A stretch of 64,000 nucleotides of DNA, taken from the NCBI GenBank assembly GCA_024693925.1, contig JAILKH010000040.1:36099-100098 (forward strand). Reading direction: 5' to 3'. How positions within the stretch are numbered: the stretch's first letter is position 1; each line of letters opens with the position of its first letter. The DNA comes from Lachnospiraceae bacterium (GTDB lineage Bacteria > Bacillota > Clostridia > Lachnospirales > Lachnospiraceae). Below are positions 42,089-51,140 of the stretch, piece by piece. A program made the translations under genes and the position numbers. Below the pieces are notes generated by a model. It made no database searches. It saw nothing but the letters and a program-made list of their open reading frames with translations, and was not told where the DNA came from.

Positions 42089-44793
42089 TCAGGATCAAAA
42101 TAAACGGTTGTGAATACGAAACCCGGGAAGATGCCACTATTTTAAAAGTGGCCGGGGATAACAATATTGATATTCCCACACTTTGTTTTCTGGAAGGAGT
42201 AAATGATATTGGCTCCTGCAGATTATGCATGGTTGAGGTGGAGGGCTATGATACCATGCTTCCGGCCTGCAGAACAAAGGTTAAAGACGGTATGGTCATA
42301 AGTACCGAAACAAAAGCCATTGTTGAATACAGAAAAGATATGCTCAGGCTTATATTATCAAATCATAATCTGGATTGTATGAGCTGTCCGGCTAACGGAA
42401 CCTGCGAACTTCAGACATTATGTAATAAATATAATGTTAAGCATGCGGAACATAAGGGTACAAGGTCGGAAATAGAGAAAAAAATGCCTATACTTAAGGA
42501 TAATCCATATATAATATATGATCCGAGTAAATGTATTCATTGTATGAGATGTATAAGCGTATGTCATAATATAGCAGGTAACGGTGCCCTTAAGAATTCA
42601 AGAGCAGGTACATTTCATATTGTGGATGCACCCTTTGGAGCAGATTATAAGGAAAGTGGCTGTGAGACCTGCGGAAACTGTGCATCGGTCTGTCCTACGG
42701 GAGCGCTTACTTTAAAAAGAGAAGCGGAATTCAGAAACTGGGAGGTTAAAAAGGTACTTACCACCTGTCCCCATTGTGCAACCGGATGTCAGTATTATCT
42801 GGTGGTAAAGGATAATAAGATAGTTAATGTGGAGCCTGCAAACGGACCGTCAAATCATAAGAGATTGTGTGTTAAAGGCCGCTGCGGAAGTTTTGATTTT
42901 GTTCATTCCAAGGACAGGATAACAGATCCGCTTATAAAAGACAGGGAAACCGGAAAATTCAGAGTGGCAACCTGGGAAGAAGCGATAGAATATACGGCCT
43001 CCAAATTAATGGAAATAAAGAAAAAGTACGGTAAGGGAGCCCTGGCGGGATTTGCCTGTTCAAGATCCTCCAACGAAGATATATATATGGTTTCGAAAAT
43101 GGTCCGTACCTGTTTTGAAAACAATAATACGGATAATTGCGCCAGAGTATGTCATTCGGCTACGGTTGCAGGACTTGCAAAAACTCTGGGTTCGGGGGCA
43201 ATGACAAATCCCATATATGATATCACTCATGATGTTGATTGTATACTTCTGGTGGGTTCAAATCCCGAAGAAGCCCATCCGGTTGTGGGAATGCAGATAC
43301 GAAAAGCGGTTAACAGAGGTACAAGACTAATCGTGGTAGATCCTCGTGAGATCGGGCTTGCAAAAAAGGCCGATATTCATATTAAGCTGCGTCCGGGTAC
43401 AAATGTTGCTTTCGCAAACGGAATGATGCACGTTATGATAGAAGAAGATCTTATAGATCATGAATATATTGAGGAAAATGCGGAAGGTTTTGAGGAATTA
43501 AAGGAATTGGTTAAGTCTTATACTCCTCAAAGGGTAGGAGAAATATGTAATATAGATCCTGATCTGTTAGTGGAAGCGGCAAGAATGTATGCGACTGCTA
43601 AAAAGGCACCTATAATCTACTGTCTGGGTGTTACGGAACATTCCACGGGCACGGAAGGCGTTATGTGTATGTCGGATATGGCGGTGCTTTGCGGCAAGAT
43701 CGGAAAGAGCGGCTGCGGGGTTAATCCTTTGCGCGGACAGAATAATGTTCAGGGGGCCTGCGATATGGGAGCGATGCCTACGGATTACCCGGGGTACCAA
43801 AAGGTAGATAATGAAGAAGTAAGAGAAAAATTCGAAAAAGCCTGGGGGGTAAGACTTGATCCTTCCCCGGGACTTAAAGCCACGGATGTTTTCCCGGCTG
43901 CAATATCCGGTAAGATCAAAGGACTTTATATATGCGGGGAGGATCCGGTGGTTTCGGATCCGGATACACATCATATAATCAAAGCCCTGGAAAGCCTTGA
44001 ATTTTTTGTTATACAGGAATTATTTATGACTAAAACCGCGGAATATGCGGATGTTATCCTTCCCGGAGTAAGTTATGCCGAAAAGGAGGGAACTTTTACA
44101 AATACGGAGCGCAGGGTTCAAAGGATAAGAAGAGCGGTTAAATTAAAAGGAAATATGCGGCCGGATACAGATATAATAATTGACCTGATGAATGCCATGG
44201 GATATCCGCAGCCACATCTTACAAGTTCTCAGATAATGGATGAGATAGCGTCCCTTACTCCGAGTTATGCCGGAATATCTTATGAACGTCTGGATGCGGG
44301 AGAGAGTCTTTGCTGGCCATGTAAGGATAAAGAGCATACAGGTACGCCCATAATGCATGCGGGACATCCGGCAAGAGGAAGAGCGCTCTTGTATTCGGTG
44401 GATTACAAGCCGTCGGCGGAATTGCCGGATGAAGATTATCCTTTTATTCTTATGACCGGAAGAATACTGTATCATTATAATGCCGGAGCGATGACAGAAA
44501 GAGCAGAAGGACTTATGGATATATCTTCGGAAGGATTTATAGAGATAAGTGAAAAGGATGCAAAGCGACTTAATATATGTGACGGAGAAAAAATAAGGGT
44601 TAGCAGCAGAAGAGGAAAAATAACCGCCAAGGCTCAAGTGGGAAAGAAGGTCTCCGAAGGAGAAACCTGGATGCCTTTTCATTTTCCGGACTCACCGGTT
44701 AATGTGCTTACCAATGCAGCGCTGGATGAATTTGCAAGAATCCCCGAGTATAAGGTTTGTGCGGTCAGAATTGAAAAAATAGGTAACAGCTGA
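42085..44793 (+). CDS. fdhF: Formate dehydrogenase catalytic subunit (Mo/W, cysteine type)
   Basis: The start is ATG 42085 (902 residues) in an ATGA overlap. The N-terminal part carries a [2Fe-2S] ferredoxin domain (GSCRLCMVE), a NuoG-like His-Cys cluster region (CMSCPANGTCELQ) and 2x[4Fe-4S] (CIHCMRCISVC; CETCGNCASVC). The FdhA core follows, with its own cluster Cys (CPHCATGCQYY) and active-site residue C356 in RVCHSATVAGL. The codon is TGT, so this is a Cys and not a Sec enzyme. It oxidises formate or reduces CO2 at a bis-MGD Mo/W centre. Genes for molybdate uptake and cofactor maturation follow. Confidence 0.88.
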   Translation: MIRIKINGCEYETREDATILKVAGDNNIDIPTLCFLEGVNDIGSCRLCMVEVEGYDTMLPACRTKVKDGMVISTETKAIVEYRKDMLRLILSNHNLDCMSCPANGTCELQTLCNKYNVKHAEHKGTRSEIEKKMPILKDNPYIIYDPSKCIHCMRCISVCHNIAGNGALKNSRAGTFHIVDAPFGADYKESGCETCGNCASVCPTGALTLKREAEFRNWEVKKVLTTCPHCATGCQYYLVVKDNKIVNVEPANGPSNHKRLCVKGRCGSFDFVHSKDRITDPLIKDRETGKFRVATWEEAIEYTASKLMEIKKKYGKGALAGFACSRSSNEDIYMVSKMVRTCFENNNTDNCARVCHSATVAGLAKTLGSGAMTNPIYDITHDVDCILLVGSNPEEAHPVVGMQIRKAVNRGTRLIVVDPREIGLAKKADIHIKLRPGTNVAFANGMMHVMIEEDLIDHEYIEENAEGFEELKELVKSYTPQRVGEICNIDPDLLVEAARMYATAKKAPIIYCLGVTEHSTGTEGVMCMSDMAVLCGKIGKSGCGVNPLRGQNNVQGACDMGAMPTDYPGYQKVDNEEVREKFEKAWGVRLDPSPGLKATDVFPAAISGKIKGLYICGEDPVVSDPDTHHIIKALESLEFFVIQELFMTKTAEYADVILPGVSYAEKEGTFTNTERRVQRIRRAVKLKGNMRPDTDIIIDLMNAMGYPQPHLTSSQIMDEIASLTPSYAGISYERLDAGESLCWPCKDKEHTGTPIMHAGHPARGRALLYSVDYKPSAELPDEDYPFILMTGRILYHYNAGAMTERAEGLMDISSEGFIEISEKDAKRLNICDGEKIRVSSRRGKITAKAQVGKKVSEGETWMPFHFPDSPVNVLTNAALDEFARIPEYKVCAVRIEKIGNS

Positions 44794-44841
44794 TATAAAT
44801 ATGGTTGAATTAAAGGTTATTACGGGGGCAGTCTTTTTATA

Positions 44842-45903
44842 ATGTCGTTGTTTGTTAATATAAAAAAGGAATATGAAGATTTTGAGCTTGATGTTTCTTT
44901 TGAAAGTAATAAAAAAAGAATCGGGATATTGGGAGCATCGGGGTGTGGCAAAAGTATGACGCTTAAGTCTATAGCCGGACTTGTTAAACCTGACAGAGGA
45001 CGTATAGTTTTTGATGACAGGATATTCTTTGATACGGTTAAAAGGATAAACATAAAGCCCGGTAAAAGAGATGTGGGTTATATGTTTCAGGATCATGCTT
45101 TATTTCCCAATATGACGGTGGAAGGGAATATAAATGCGGCCTTAAAGGTTAATGAGAAAAAAAAGCCAGAAGCCGGGAAGGTAAACTCAAAGGATAGTAA
45201 ACGGGCACTTGACAGTATTATCGATGATTTTGAATTAAGGGAGGTAAGGCGGCATTATCCTGCGGAATTATCCCAGGGGCAGAAGCAGAGATGTGCTCTT
45301 GCAAGGATGTTTGCCACAGATCCCAAGATGGTTCTGTTGGATGAACCCTTTTCTTCAATGGATGCTTTTCTGAAAGAAGGGTTACGCCTTGAGTTAATGA
45401 GGTTTTTGGATGAATATGATAAGACGGTGATACTTGTAAGCCATGACAGGGATGAGATATACCAGATGTGTGATCACCTTATCCTTATGGATAAGGGCAG
45501 AATTATTGATTCGGGAAGTACCCGGGAATTATTTATCCATCCTAAAAGTAAGACAGGTGCAAGATTGACCGGATGTAAAAATATCAGCAGGATAGAGAGG
45601 ATAGATGATCACCGTATAAAGGCTTTGGACTGGCAGGGGATTGAACTGATCACGGCCCAAAAAGTCGGAGAGGATCATAGATATGCAGGTATAAGAGCCC
45701 ATGATTTTATATCCGGCAAGGAAGGGGTTAATGTTATTACCTGTAAAAAGGCAAGTATAAGCAGGCTGCCCTTTGAATGGTATGTTACTTTTGATAACGG
45801 ATTATGGTGGAAATTACCGAAGGAGCTTTCGGAAAATAACTCCGCTTTATCGGTTCCGGAATATATAAGTGTGGTTCCGGAAAAAATAATATTGATGAAA
45901 TAA
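44842..45903 (+). CDS. modC: Molybdate ABC transporter ATP-binding protein (ModC)
   Basis: A 353-residue ABC ATPase: Walker A GASGCGKS (31-38), signature LSQGQKQRCALARM, Walker B MVLLDEPFSS and a switch His in LVSHDRDE. The C-terminal about 100 residues form a TOBE/MOP-like domain typical of ModC. The usual order is modABC; here modC precedes modA and is separated from it by a 280-nt structured leader. The stop codon lies in a tandem repeat. Molybdate versus tungstate specificity cannot be told. Confidence 0.85.
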   Translation: MSLFVNIKKEYEDFELDVSFESNKKRIGILGASGCGKSMTLKSIAGLVKPDRGRIVFDDRIFFDTVKRINIKPGKRDVGYMFQDHALFPNMTVEGNINAALKVNEKKKPEAGKVNSKDSKRALDSIIDDFELREVRRHYPAELSQGQKQRCALARMFATDPKMVLLDEPFSSMDAFLKEGLRLELMRFLDEYDKTVILVSHDRDEIYQMCDHLILMDKGRIIDSGSTRELFIHPKSKTGARLTGCKNISRIERIDDHRIKALDWQGIELITAQKVGEDHRYAGIRAHDFISGKEGVNVITCKKASISRLPFEWYVTFDNGLWWKLPKELSENNSALSVPEYISVVPEKIILMK

Positions 45904-45920
45904 TATTGATGAAATAATAT
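45886..45920 (+). repeat. 14-bp tandem repeat spanning the modC stop codon
   Basis: ATAATATTGATGAA occurs twice in perfect tandem (45886-45899, 45900-45913) plus a 7-bp third partial copy. The TAA of modC is formed at the junction and would persist with one or more copies, so copy number changes would not alter the protein. Confidence 0.9.
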
Positions 45921-45928
45921 GATATAAT
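45920..45928 (+). promoter_or_regulatory. Extended -10 promoter upstream of modA
   Basis: TGATATAAT is an extended -10 element (TGnTATAAT) right after the tandem repeat. No good -35 box is present, as is common for extended -10 promoters. The start would be near 45935, giving modA a leader of about 250 nt. Confidence 0.45.
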
Positions 45929-45934
45929 ACAATA

Positions 45935-46185
45935 AATATAAATTTTCAAGGTTTTACCTGAAAATTTATCATATATTTTATTCACTTCGAGCCTTGCTGC
46001 CTAAGGCATTTGTATTTCCAAGAATAAAATTCGGGGTATGAAGGTTATGGCAAAAGGCCGGTCCTTTGGAAAATATTAATATGATTCCGTAAGGGCCCGG
46101 GGTTGTCGGCAAAAGCGGGCAGCCTTCCCGGGAATCGTAATGCAAAGCATTAAAACCAAACGATTTCCATGAAAAGGAGAGAAAA
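45935..46185 (+). promoter_or_regulatory. Structured 5' leader of modA, candidate riboswitch
   Basis: A 250-nt non-coding leader with several hairpins. An early AAATTTTCA/TGAAAATTT stem (about 45937-45969) is followed by GCCTT/AAGGC, AAAGG/CCTTT, and a strong composite stem GATTCC-AAGG-GCCC paired with GGGC-CCTT-GGAATC (46083-46136). An alternative AATCGT/ACGATT stem (46133-46138 with 46160-46165) shares bases with the strong stem, so the two are mutually exclusive, and it lies just before AAGGAG (46174). That geometry suits translational control. It resembles a molybdenum-cofactor riboswitch in context but could not be matched to its consensus. Confidence 0.45.
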
Positions 46186-47058
46186 ATGAAAAAAACTACA
46201 GTATTATTAACAATGCTGTCTTTGGTGTGCCTTTTTGCAGGCTGCAACGGAAAAGAGACAGTACAGAACGAGAGTAGGGCGGAACAAAAAGCCGAAGCAT
46301 TGCGGGAAGAGCCGGAGGAACAAACGGAATTGATCGTTTTTGCGGCTGCGTCAATGACGGAAACTCTTGAGGAAATAGCTAAAGTTTACAGTGAAAAGGT
46401 ACCGGAGGTTAAGATCGTTTATAACTTTGACTCTTCCGGAACTCTTAAAACCCAGATCGAAGAAGGTGCGGACTGCGATATTTTCATTTCTGCGTCAGGC
46501 AAACAGATGAATCAGCTTGATATAAGTGCTGATAAAGAAATCAATACTGAGGGACTTGATTTTATAGATCCCAAAACACGTATGGATATTCTTGAAAATA
46601 AAGTCACTCTGGCAGTCCCGGAAGGTAATCCCCGGAATATAAATTCATATGAGGATATGGTACAAGGTTTAAAGGATAAGACCATTCTGCTGGCGATGGG
46701 AAATGAAGATGTTCCCGTGGGACAGTATACACAAAAGATCTTTGAATATTTCGGATTAGATGAGCAGGAGCTTTCCGACGCCGGAGTGATCACATACGGA
46801 AGTAATGTAAAAGAGGTTACAACCCAGGTTAAGGAAGGCGCTGTAGATTGCGGGATAATATACTCAACGGATGCTTATTCTGCTGGACTTAAGGTAGTTG
46901 ATACCTCAACCGAAGAGATGTGCGGACGGGTTATATATCCTGCTGCCGTATTAAAAGCTTCAAAGGTACCCGGGGAGGCAGAAGCATTTCTTGATTATTT
47001 AAGTTCGGAGGAATGTAAGACAATTTTTGAAAAGGTTGGTTTTACCTGTATCAATTGA
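46186..47058 (+). CDS. modA: Molybdate-binding lipoprotein (ModA)
   Basis: A 290-residue lipoprotein (lipobox FAGC, Cys about residue 20) with a ModA fold: FAAASMTETLEEIA, FDSSGTLKTQIEEGA and DIFISAS oxyanion-binding motifs, and GSNVKEV later. It delivers molybdate or tungstate to the ModBC importer. AAGGAG lies 6 nt before the ATG and close to the leader's switching stem. It is followed by modB after 62 nt. Confidence 0.9.
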   Translation: MKKTTVLLTMLSLVCLFAGCNGKETVQNESRAEQKAEALREEPEEQTELIVFAAASMTETLEEIAKVYSEKVPEVKIVYNFDSSGTLKTQIEEGADCDIFISASGKQMNQLDISADKEINTEGLDFIDPKTRMDILENKVTLAVPEGNPRNINSYEDMVQGLKDKTILLAMGNEDVPVGQYTQKIFEYFGLDEQELSDAGVITYGSNVKEVTTQVKEGAVDCGIIYSTDAYSAGLKVVDTSTEEMCGRVIYPAAVLKASKVPGEAEAFLDYLSSEECKTIFEKVGFTCIN

Positions 47059-47120
47059 CTTTAATATGGATTAATATATGGATTATAAACTCTGTAACAC
47101 AGGGGGTTAAAGGAGGGACA

Positions 47121-47798
47121 ATGGATCTTTATCCTCTGCTTAATTCTTTGAGAATAGCGGCGATCAGCACGGCTGTTATTTTTGTCGCGGGTATTGCGGC
47201 AGCGTATTATGTGGCGAAGCTTCCGCGACTTGTTAAAGGTATATTCGATTGTATTTTTACCCTGCCTTTGGTTTTGCCGCCCACAGTAGTGGGTTACTTA
47301 CTGTTAAGATTTCTCGGTCCCAAGAGACCAGTGGGAATATGGTTTTTGAATATGTTTGATATAAAGCTTACCATGAACTGGTGGTCCGGGATTTTTGCAA
47401 CGGTTATAGTTATATTTCCGCTTATGTACAGAACGGCAAGAGGAGCTTTTGAGGCTTTTGATGTTTCTCTTGCACAGGCGGGAGCTACACTCGGGCTTAG
47501 TAAACCTTATATTTTTTTCAGGATAATTCTGCCTTATTGCAAGCAGGGTATATTGGCAGGTACGGTTTTGGCCTTTGCAAGGGCCTTGGGGGAATATGGG
47601 GCTACCACAATGATCGCCGGTTATACTCCGGGAAGGACAGCGACCATTTCCACGACGGTATATCAATTATGGAGAACGAATAATGATATGCTGGCTTATA
47701 AATGGGTATTGATCAATATACTGATATCGGCATTTGTTTTGTTGACAATCAATCTTCTGGAAGGAAATATTAAAAGAAATGGAAAAAATAAAAGTTGA
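47121..47798 (+). CDS. modB: Molybdate ABC transporter permease (ModB)
   Basis: The start is ATG 47121 (225 residues), preceded by AAAGGAGGG; the long upstream in-frame extension from 47055 has no start signal and is not hydrophobic in the right way. Five to six membrane segments; the EAA loop ALGEYGATTMIAG, typical of ModB, contacts ModC. Overlaps the MoeA-like gene by 20 nt, so it is probably translationally coupled. Confidence 0.9.
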   Translation: MDLYPLLNSLRIAAISTAVIFVAGIAAAYYVAKLPRLVKGIFDCIFTLPLVLPPTVVGYLLLRFLGPKRPVGIWFLNMFDIKLTMNWWSGIFATVIVIFPLMYRTARGAFEAFDVSLAQAGATLGLSKPYIFFRIILPYCKQGILAGTVLAFARALGEYGATTMIAGYTPGRTATISTTVYQLWRTNNDMLAYKWVLINILISAFVLLTINLLEGNIKRNGKNKS

Positions 47799-48795
47799 GG
47801 ATGCTGTGGGAAAGACATTATGTCATGACATTACCGCAATGTATCCCGGTTTTAAAGGCGCTTTATTTAAGAGAGGTCATGTTATTGAGGAAAAAGATAT
47901 TCCTCTTATGCTTGATATAGGGAAAAAGACGGTATATGCAGGTGAGATAGGGGAGAATATGCTGCATGAGGAGGATTGTGCATTAAGGCTTTCCGGTATG
48001 GTAAGTGTAAAGGGAGCTCATTATGAAGGCCCTTCGGAGGGAAAGGTGGTACTTATATCGGATTCGGAGGGGATGCTCAGGGTGAATACGGAGCTTCTTA
48101 AAAGGATCAACAGTATTGAAGATATTACGATAGCAACATTACCGGATCATTATCCTATAGTTAAAGGTGCAAGATTAGCGTCTATGAGAATCGTCCCGTT
48201 ATTTACCGATGAAAAAAATATAATCCTTGCCGAGGAGTTATGTGCCGGTGATAAATTGTTGGAATTATATCCCTACAGAGAATTAAAGGCAGGGGTGATC
48301 ATAACAGGTTCTGAAATATATAACGGAAGAACGCAGGACAGATTTGAGCCGGTTGTAAGAAAGAAGCTGAAGGCATATCCGGGAGAGATAACAGGAATAA
48401 GGATATGTGATGATGATATCGAAATGATAGTAAATTCCGCTAAGGAGCTTATGGAACAAGGGGCAGATTTTTTGATCTTCACGGGAGGAATGTCGGTGGA
48501 TCCGGATGATCTTACACCGGGAGCTGTTAAAAGGCTGGGAGCCGGGATCATAACGCATGGTGTGCCTTCCCAGCCGGGTAATATGACTCTGGTGGCATAT
48601 CTTGAGGATATTCCGATCATAGGAGTTCCGGGAGCGGCAATAAGCCTGCCGACTACGATTTTTGATGTGCTCTTACCTCAGATATATGCGGGGATCAAAT
48701 TTACCCATCAGGAGCTTACAGGACTTTCGGAGGGGGGATTATGTCAAATGTGTAAAAATTGTCATTTTCCGAATTGTACTTTTGGGAGATATTGA
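47779..48795 (+). CDS. MoeA-like molybdopterin-binding protein
   Basis: A 338-residue protein. Its central domain has the MoCF-biosynthesis fold: VIITGSEIYNGR, FTGGMSVDPDDLTPGAV and PGAAISLP, the site that binds molybdopterin in MoeA/MogA. The N-terminal part is MoeA-like but lacks the MDGYA motif, and the length is short of full MoeA (about 400). The C terminus has four cysteines (CQMCKNCHFPNC), possibly a metal site. It likely inserts Mo into molybdopterin. It is translated in overlap with modB and adjoins the MobB-MobA fusion. Confidence 0.75.
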   Translation: MEKIKVEDAVGKTLCHDITAMYPGFKGALFKRGHVIEEKDIPLMLDIGKKTVYAGEIGENMLHEEDCALRLSGMVSVKGAHYEGPSEGKVVLISDSEGMLRVNTELLKRINSIEDITIATLPDHYPIVKGARLASMRIVPLFTDEKNIILAEELCAGDKLLELYPYRELKAGVIITGSEIYNGRTQDRFEPVVRKKLKAYPGEITGIRICDDDIEMIVNSAKELMEQGADFLIFTGGMSVDPDDLTPGAVKRLGAGIITHGVPSQPGNMTLVAYLEDIPIIGVPGAAISLPTTIFDVLLPQIYAGIKFTHQELTGLSEGGLCQMCKNCHFPNCTFGRY

Positions 48796-48796
48796 T

Positions 48797-49897
48797 ATGA
48801 GCAGTTTTGTTATGGGAATTTCCGGCTTTTCCGGAAGCGGAAAAACCACTCTTATAGAAAAAATGATCCCTGTGTTTAAAGAAAGAGGTTTTAAGGTGGC
48901 GGTCATAAAGCATGACGGTCATGATTTCAGCGTTGACAAAGAAGGAAAAGATACCTATCGGTTTAGTGCTTCGGGAGCGGATACGGTAATGATCTCTTCC
49001 GAAAAAAAGTATTTTAAGATCAGTTACGAACCCCGTTCTTTGGAGGATATGATCGGGGACTGCAGGGATTGTGATGTTATATTTGTTGAAGGCTATAAAT
49101 ATGCAAATATAGAAAAGATCGGTATTTCTTCCAAAAGAACGGATCATAAACTGCCCTGTGAGCCGGGGGAGTATGCAGCCCTGGTAACGGATGGGGGGCA
49201 AGTTGTAAGGAGGGAGTATGAATCGCGCTTTTTGGGACCGGTTTTTGATATTGATGATATTTGTGCAATAACCGATTTCCTTTTTGAAAAGTTAAAGGAC
49301 AAAACAGATATAAATAAAGGTTACAGAATAGGTGCGGCCATTCTTATCGGGGGACATTCAAGAAGAATGGGCCGTCCCAAGGATGGCATAGTAATAGAGG
49401 GGGATGGAAGGACCTTTCTTGAAAAGATCTGCGATGAAACAGATGCCTGTTATGCAAAATGTATAGATAAAAGATATCTTTCAATGAGGCGGGAACAGGC
49501 AATATGCAGAGAAGGATATACAAATGTTTATGATGAATATGATGACAAAGGTCCTTTAAGCGGTATCATTTCGGTACTTAAGCAGGCAAAAAGGGATGGG
49601 GTTGAGGCAGTGCTGGTACTTGCGGTGGATATGATAAATTATGATAAAAAGGAGATTGAAGGTATATGCAGGGCTTATAGGGGGGAGGATGTTTTCTTCT
49701 CAAGAACCGGACAGAAAGATATCCAGCCTCTGGCAGCCATTTATAATATACGGATACTTAAGAGGGCGATAAGTATGGCCGATTCCGGTAATTATCGTAT
49801 CAGAGATATCATTACCAATAACATAAATTCCGGATATTATGATTCGGAGTGTCCCGAGGCATATGTTAATGTTAATTCGCTCAGTGAAGGTCAATGA
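48797..49897 (+). CDS. MobB-MobA fusion (molybdopterin-guanine dinucleotide synthesis)
   Basis: The start is ATG 48797 (366 residues), 1 nt after the previous stop. The N-terminal MobB part (about 1-160) has P-loop GFSGSGKTTL and FVEGYKY; the C-terminal MobA part (about 175-366) has ILIGGHSRRMGRPK and LAVDM, the nucleotidyltransferase motifs. MobA attaches GMP to Mo-molybdopterin to give MGD, the form needed by formate dehydrogenase; MobB is an auxiliary GTP-binding adaptor. Fusion in one chain is seen in other Clostridia. Last gene of the molybdenum island; a terminator follows. Confidence 0.88.
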   Translation: MSSFVMGISGFSGSGKTTLIEKMIPVFKERGFKVAVIKHDGHDFSVDKEGKDTYRFSASGADTVMISSEKKYFKISYEPRSLEDMIGDCRDCDVIFVEGYKYANIEKIGISSKRTDHKLPCEPGEYAALVTDGGQVVRREYESRFLGPVFDIDDICAITDFLFEKLKDKTDINKGYRIGAAILIGGHSRRMGRPKDGIVIEGDGRTFLEKICDETDACYAKCIDKRYLSMRREQAICREGYTNVYDEYDDKGPLSGIISVLKQAKRDGVEAVLVLAVDMINYDKKEIEGICRAYRGEDVFFSRTGQKDIQPLAAIYNIRILKRAISMADSGNYRIRDIITNNINSGYYDSECPEAYVNVNSLSEGQ

Positions 49898-49927
49898 GGT
49901 ATAAAACTGTATTATATTTGACTTTTT

Positions 49928-49965
49928 CCCCGATAACGAGTAAAGTTATCGGGGTATTATTATAT
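49928..49965 (+). terminator. Terminator of the molybdenum operon
   Basis: Perfect 10-bp stem CCCCGATAAC/GTTATCGGGG (49928-49937 and 49945-49954), loop GAGTAAA, then an AT-rich tail (TATTATTATATT). Confidence 0.75.
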
Positions 49966-49985
49966 TATAAGTACTGGTTTTTATA

Positions 49986-50018
49986 ACCTATGAACTGTGG
50001 ACAGTTTGGGTTATAGGT
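49986..50018 (+). promoter_or_regulatory. Hairpin in the pheS leader
   Basis: ACCTAT/ATAGGT (49986-49991, 50013-50018) encloses AACTGT/ACAGTT (49993-49998, 50001-50006). It lies about 30 nt before pheS. No T-run follows, so it is not a terminator; its role is unknown. Confidence 0.4.
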
Positions 50019-50051
50019 AAGATATAAGTATTATATAAAAGGAGAAATATA

Positions 50052-51095
50052 ATGGCGGATCTTAATGAATTAAGCGAAAAGCTTAACGGTATAAGAAAAG
50101 AAATCAAGACGGAACTGGAAAAGCTTGAAAGTTCAAAGAGTGTTTTTGAATATAAGAAGACGATCTTTGATTCGAAAACCGGTAAAGTGGGATCTCTTAT
50201 GCGGGAAATGGGTAAAATTCCCAATGATATGAAGGCAGAATACGGAAAACGTGTAAATGAGATCAAAACCTGGGCTCAGGATTTATTTGATGAAATGGAT
50301 GAGAAATTCAAAGCCGAGGAAATGCGTTTAAGATATGAGTCTGAACAGATTGATGTTACCATGCCTTCCATAAAGCCAAAACATGGTTATCTTCATCCCA
50401 ATACTCTTATAAGAAATCAGATAGTTGATATATTCGGGTCCATGGGTTTTGAAATATATGAAGGAAGTGAGATAGAAACCGATTATTATAATTTCACGGC
50501 GCTGAATACTCCCGATGACCATCCGGCCAGAGATATGCAGGATACCTTTTATCTATCCGATAAATTTCTTTTACGTACCCAGACCTCGGCGGGACAGATA
50601 CATGTAATGGAGGCAAAACAGCCGCCTATCAAGATAATCTCTCCCGGTAAGGTTTTTCGTTCGGATGATGATGCGACCCATTCCCCCATGTTTTCCCAAA
50701 TGGAGGGACTTGTAGTGGATAAAGGGATCACTCTTTGCGATCTGAAGGGAATGCTGGATGTATTTGTTCAAAAGATATTCGGAGAAGGAACAAGTACAAG
50801 ATTACGTCCGTCATATTTCCCTTTTACAGAGCCTTCCGTAGAGGTGGATGTAAGTTGTTTCCAGTGTCAGGGCAAGGGTTGTAAGTTATGTAAGGGAACA
50901 GGCTGGATCGAAGTTCTGGGGGCCGGTGTGGTAAATAAAAAGGTACTTGAAGGCTGTGGTATTGATTCTGATGTATACAGCGGTTTTGCTTTTGGGATCG
51001 GTATAGAACGTATAGCTATGCTTAAATATGGCATAAACAATATCAAGCATTTGTTTGAGTCGGATCTTAGGGTACTTGAACAGATAAATGAATAG
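50052..51095 (+). CDS. pheS: Phenylalanyl-tRNA synthetase alpha subunit
   Basis: A 347-residue class II catalytic subunit. N-terminal coiled coil (about 1-90), then motif 2 and the [13 protein letters not shown] substrate region, with [10 protein letters not shown] and [17 protein letters not shown] (motif 3). It forms a heterotetramer with PheT, whose gene starts 45 nt downstream. AGGAG lies at 50040-50044. Length is normal. The CxxCxGxGCxxC-like Cys cluster ([17 protein letters not shown], about 272-288) is a zinc-ribbon-like insertion present in many bacterial PheS. Confidence 0.95.
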   Translation: MADLNELSEKLNGIRKEIKTELEKLESSKSVFEYKKTIFDSKTGKVGSLMREMGKIPNDMKAEYGKRVNEIKTWAQDLFDEMDEKFKAEEMRLRYESEQIDVTMPSIKPKHGYLHPNTLIRNQIVDIFGSMGFEIYEGSEIETDYYNFTALNTPDDHPARDMQDTFYLSDKFLLRTQTSAGQIHVMEAKQPPIKIISPGKVFRSDDDATHSPMFSQMEGLVVDKGITLCDLKGMLDVFVQKIFGEGTSTRLRPSYFPFTEPSVEVDVSCFQCQGKGCKLCKGTGWIEVLGAGVVNKKVLEGCGIDSDVYSGFAFGIGIERIAMLKYGINNIKHLFESDLRVLEQINE

Positions 51096-51140
51096 TGGCT
51101 TTGTATTTGAATAAACAAAATGTAAATAAGGAGACGGAAA

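Noticed and set aside
43150..43152. Possible selenocysteine at the formate dehydrogenase active site
   Set aside because: The codon is TGT (Cys356), with no in-frame TGA, so it is a cysteine enzyme.
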